Source: Actinomycetota bacterium (GTDB lineage: Bacteria > Actinomycetota > Acidimicrobiia > Spongiisociales > ZC4RG35). Taken from it: a DNA stretch of 13,961 nucleotides. A program made the position numbers and the translations under genes. The notes beneath the pieces were generated by a model. The model made no database searches. It was not told where the DNA came from and worked only from the letters and a program-made list of their open reading frames with translations. Where the stretch lies: NCBI GenBank assembly GCA_022615295.1, contig JAKEHF010000210.1:1-13961 (forward strand), written 5' to 3'. Position 1 is the first letter of the stretch; the number at the start of each line of letters is the position of its first letter. Shown here piece by piece: positions 11,829-13,961 of the stretch.

Positions 11829-12959
11829 ATGCCACGAACTGTCGACGTCGATCCGATTGCAGACCTGCGGAGCCCCTCCGGCTCCCTGATCACCTTATAC
11901 GTGCGCCGGCCCGCCCCGGGTGGCTTTGCCGCACTCCTCACAGATCTCCTCAAGCCGATCAGGGGGCGGAGCGAGGAGGCCGACCGCGAGGTGGTCCTCG
12001 CGGTGAGGGGGGACGTCGAGCGGATCCGAGAGCTGGCTGGTCGTTTCGAGTTCGAGTCCGCTCCGTCGTACGTGGTCTTCGCCTCCCAACTCGACGGAGT
12101 CTTCGCGGTGGAGCCCTTGACCCACGAGACGCCCGATGTGGCGATGATCGGTCCCCGCCCCTACCTGCGACCCCTGCGCGCCGCACCACGGGCCCTGCGA
12201 TGCGGCGTGCTCGTCGCCGACCATGCCTCCGCCCGGGTCTTCGTCGCGTCGGGGAGGGTGGTGACCGAGATAGGCCGGCCGTTCGCCGCCGACATAGGAA
12301 AGCCAAACTTCGGCGGGTTCGCCGGGTACGACGAGCAGGGGGCCCGGTCACGGGCCGAGGTCGAGACGGCCCGCATGTGGAAGCAGGCGGCGGAGGTGCT
12401 CCTCGCCGAGCATCGGAGCAAGTCATTCGACTACGTGGCCATCGGCTCCCGGGAGGAGACGACGGACGATCTGGTGCGCTCGCTTCATCCCTATCTCGCC
12501 GCCCTCCCCAGGGTGGTCTTCCCCGCCGGTCCCGGGTCGGTGACGTTGCAGACCCTCCGCGTGCAGCTGGCTTCCCACGACCTCGAGGTCAGCCGTCGTG
12601 GTCAGGACGCGATCGCGACCCGTGTGTGCGAGGTCGCCCGGAGCGGTGGCAATGCGGTGCTGGGGCTGGGGCCGACCCTGGGGGCGGCCAACCTGGGAGC
12701 CGTCGACACCCTCGTGGTCGCCGGGGAGTTCACCAAGCCTGGCGCCATCTGCAGCAGCTGCTCCCGCCTCTCCCGGCTGGGCGGGGAGTGCGCGTTTTGC
12801 GGTGGAGACACCTTCGAGATCGACGACGTGGTGGCGGCGATCATGGAGAGCACCGTCGATCATGGGGGCGTCGTCCATCAGATCGAGGTCGCTTCACCGC
12901 TCGACACCGAGGGAATCGGGGCCCTGACCCGTTTCCCTGTGCCGGTCGCCGCCGGGTAG
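11829..12959 (+). CDS. Bacterial eRF1-like protein (baeRF / Vms1-type) with zinc ribbon
   Basis: A 376-residue protein with the domain order of archaeo-eukaryotic release factors. An N-terminal alpha/beta domain (about 1-115) is followed by a middle domain (about 123-235: CGVLVADHASARVFVASG, then NFGGFAGYDEQGARSR at 160-175, the position of the GGQ loop of eRF1). The C-terminal L7Ae-like domain (about 255-370) has NLGAVDTLVVAGEF (288-301) and an inserted zinc ribbon Cys308-Cys311...Cys321-Cys324, as in archaeal aRF1. True GGQ is absent: a GGF is followed six residues later by Gln170, resembling the diverged loops of baeRF and Vms1/ANKZF1 proteins, which hydrolyse peptidyl-tRNA on stalled ribosomes. 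A role in ribosome rescue is an inference. The ATG at 11829 has GGGGAG four bases upstream; a TTG 24 bases earlier is less likely. Its TAG stop forms the next gene's -10 box. Confidence 0.75.
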   Translation: MPRTVDVDPIADLRSPSGSLITLYVRRPAPGGFAALLTDLLKPIRGRSEEADREVVLAVRGDVERIRELAGRFEFESAPSYVVFASQLDGVFAVEPLTHETPDVAMIGPRPYLRPLRAAPRALRCGVLVADHASARVFVASGRVVTEIGRPFAADIGKPNFGGFAGYDEQGARSRAEVETARMWKQAAEVLLAEHRSKSFDYVAIGSREETTDDLVRSLHPYLAALPRVVFPAGPGSVTLQTLRVQLASHDLEVSRRGQDAIATRVCEVARSGGNAVLGLGPTLGAANLGAVDTLVVAGEFTKPGAICSSCSRLSRLGGECAFCGGDTFEIDDVVAAIMESTVDHGGVVHQIEVASPLDTEGIGALTRFPVPVAAG

Positions 12960-12962
12960 ATT
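12957..12962 (+). promoter_or_regulatory. -10 box TAGATT built on the eRF1-like stop codon
   Basis: TAGATT starts with the TAG stop (12957-12959) of the eRF1-like gene and ends 6 bases before the GTG start at 12969. The intervening CGCCAG has no ribosome-binding character, so a leaderless transcript is likely. Confidence 0.55.
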
Positions 12963-12968
12963 CGCCAG

Positions 12969-13583
12969 GTGTCGACCGTCGCCCTCATCCTGGCTGCCGG
13001 CGGGTCTCGGAGACTGGGTCGGCCCAAGCAGCTCGAGCCCTGGGGGGAGACCAACCTGCTTGGCCATGTAATCCGAAAGGCGGCCACGTTCGGAGTGGAC
13101 GAGGTGTGGGTGGTCCTCGGTCATGACTGGGAAAGGATTCTCTCGGAGACGGATCTGGGTGGGGCCGTCGTGGTGGAGAACCCGGAATGGGAGGAGGGAA
13201 TCGCATCCTCACTGCGTGTCGGGCTCGACGCCCTGACCCGGTTGTCGAGATGCGAGAGGGCGCTGATCCTCATCGGGGACCAACCAGAGCCCTCCGCGAC
13301 CGTGGTGAAGACGCTGCTCGAGTCCCATCTCAGGTCGGGGCGTCCAGTGAGCATCCCCAAATACCGGTACGCCTTGGGCAATCCGGTGGTGGTGGAGCGT
13401 TCCCTGTGGCCACGTCTCATGTCGCTGGAGGGTGATGAGGGCGCCATGCGTCTCTGGCGCGCCCACCCCGAGTGGGTCAACGAGGTGTGGTTCGGTGACC
13501 CGGCGCCACGCGACGTGGACACCGAGGCCGACATCGCCGAGCTGAGACCCCGTCACGGACCCCCGGCGGGGTCGATTGTCTAG
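12969..13583 (+). CDS. MobA/MocA-like nucleotidyltransferase
   Basis: A 204-residue Rossmann-type nucleotidyltransferase. The N-terminal signature ILAAGGSRRLGRPKQLEPWG (7-26) binds NTP. WEEGIASSLRVGL (74-86) matches the 'GxxxSxxxG' stretch of MocA-type enzymes, and IGDQPE (102-107) carries the metal-binding Asp104. A YALGNPVVV segment lies in the second half. MocA transfers CMP to molybdopterin; relatives act in xanthine dehydrogenase maturation or, more distantly, on sugars and 2-phospholactate (CofC, for F420). No molybdenum-cofactor genes or molybdoenzymes are visible nearby, so the acceptor is undecided. The GTG at 12969 is supported by the motif starting immediately after it and by TAGATT 6 bases upstream. 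The TAG stop begins the -10 of the next gene. Confidence 0.85.
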   Translation: MSTVALILAAGGSRRLGRPKQLEPWGETNLLGHVIRKAATFGVDEVWVVLGHDWERILSETDLGGAVVVENPEWEEGIASSLRVGLDALTRLSRCERALILIGDQPEPSATVVKTLLESHLRSGRPVSIPKYRYALGNPVVVERSLWPRLMSLEGDEGAMRLWRAHPEWVNEVWFGDPAPRDVDTEADIAELRPRHGPPAGSIV

Positions 13584-13586
13584 AGT
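13581..13586 (+). promoter_or_regulatory. -10 box TAGAGT built on the MobA-like stop codon
   Basis: TAGAGT starts with the TAG stop of the MobA-like gene (13581-13583). The expected start point near 13593 leaves a leader of about 27 bases containing GGAG (13607-13610), 9 bases before the ATG at 13620. An in-frame GTG at 13599 is a second possible start. Confidence 0.42.
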
Positions 13587-13619
13587 CAACCGGGTCGGGT
13601 GACGGCGGAGAAAGGACAG

Positions 13620-13961
13620 ATGGCGAGCATCGACCAGGTCGCCGGGGTCGACCACAAAAAGGCGACCAAGCTGCGCAAGGCCGGCATCAGGACGAGCAAG
13701 GCGCTGATCGAGACGGCGTCGACACGACGGGGGCGCTCCGAGCTGGCGAGGGCCACCGGCATCACCCCCAAGGATCTCCAGATGTGGGTCCACCACGCAG
13801 ACCTTCTCCGGGTGCGTGGGGTGGGCGCGGAGTATGCCGAGCTCCTGGTCGCCGCCGGGGTCGACACAATCCGTGACTTGAGACGTCGCAACCCCACGGC
13901 GCTGGTCGCAAAGATCATCGGGTTGAACGGGGCGAACCGGGTCGTGAACAGGCTTCCCACC
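13620..13961 (+). CDS. DUF4332 helix-hairpin-helix protein (cut by right edge)
   Basis: The first 114 codons of a small helical protein with no stop before the window ends. It contains two helix-hairpin-helix-like units: IDQVAGVDHKKATKLRKAGI (4-23) and LLRVRGVGAEYAELLVAAGV (about 61-80) with TIRDL after it. Between them, ELARATGITPKDLQMWVHHADL (about 42-63) is the most recognisable part of DUF4332. Such paired hairpins occur in DNA-binding proteins, but this family has no established function. The ATG at 13620 has GGAG at a spacing of nine; the GTG at 13599 would add VTAEKGQ. The basic composition fits nucleic-acid binding, which remains an inference. Confidence 0.82.
   Translation, partial: MASIDQVAGVDHKKATKLRKAGIRTSKALIETASTRRGRSELARATGITPKDLQMWVHHADLLRVRGVGAEYAELLVAAGVDTIRDLRRRNPTALVAKIIGLNGANRVVNRLPT

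Noticed and set aside
12200..13126. Long open frame (308 codons) crossing the eRF1-like and MobA-like genes
   Set aside because: Arg-rich shadow spanning two well-supported genes in other frames.
1..13961. CRISPR array, tRNA/rRNA, insertion sequence or prophage
   Set aside because: No regularly spaced direct repeats, no cloverleaf-like segments, no terminal inverted repeats with a transposase, and no integrase or structural phage genes were seen; all gaps are under 60 bases.

Overview
The window is a gene-dense, high-GC stretch that looks like an actinobacterial chromosome. The evidence is GC-rich third codon positions, the clpS-DUF2017 pair, a deazaflavin-type nitroreductase-family protein, a YibE/F membrane protein, an EtfD-like ETF:menaquinone oxidoreductase, frequent GTG starts, and TANNNT -10 boxes lying directly in front of start codons. 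An uncultured lineage such as Acidimicrobiia is plausible, but the sequence alone does not settle the class. No RNA gene, insertion sequence, CRISPR array or phage gene is visible, and no gap between genes exceeds about 60 bases.

Bases 1-2776 (minus strand) hold a tightly overlapping acyl-CoA operon read right to left: a thiolase, a class III (CaiB/BaiF) CoA-transferase, a half-length degenerate short-chain dehydrogenase (SDR)-like protein, and the first ten codons of what looks like a normal SDR running off the left edge. A catalytically dead SDR-like partner next to an SDR, with a thiolase and a class III CoA-transferase, recalls the BbsB/BbsCD/BbsEF set of aromatic succinyl-CoA degradation. 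The true substrate is unknown.

From 2832 everything is on the plus strand. First come a TIGR03252-type HhH-GPD protein and a DUF4388 (PATAN) protein, then uridine kinase, then proC followed by a monofunctional proline dehydrogenase, which pairs proline synthesis with proline oxidation. Next are a deazaflavin/FMN-type oxidoreductase behind a MerR-like promoter, a YibE/F membrane protein, and an EtfD-like oxidoreductase that would pass beta-oxidation electrons to menaquinone. A lipoprotein with two copies of a Cys-pair module overlaps the EtfD-like gene. The last genes are clpS-DUF2017, a bacterial eRF1-like (baeRF/Vms1-type) protein with a zinc ribbon, a MobA/MocA-like nucleotidyltransferase, and a DUF4332 protein cut by the right edge.

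Two regulatory themes recur. Seven genes have a TANNNT hexamer 6-9 bases before the start codon, the layout expected for leaderless mRNAs. At three junctions the TAG stop codon of one gene forms the first three bases of the next gene's -10 box. The other genes are translationally coupled (GTGA, ATGA, TTGA and possibly CTGA overlaps) or have a clear Shine-Dalgarno sequence (SD). The best candidates for something less described are the degenerate SDR partner, the eRF1-like protein, the stop/-10 overlaps, and the MerR-like promoter of the deazaflavin-type oxidoreductase.
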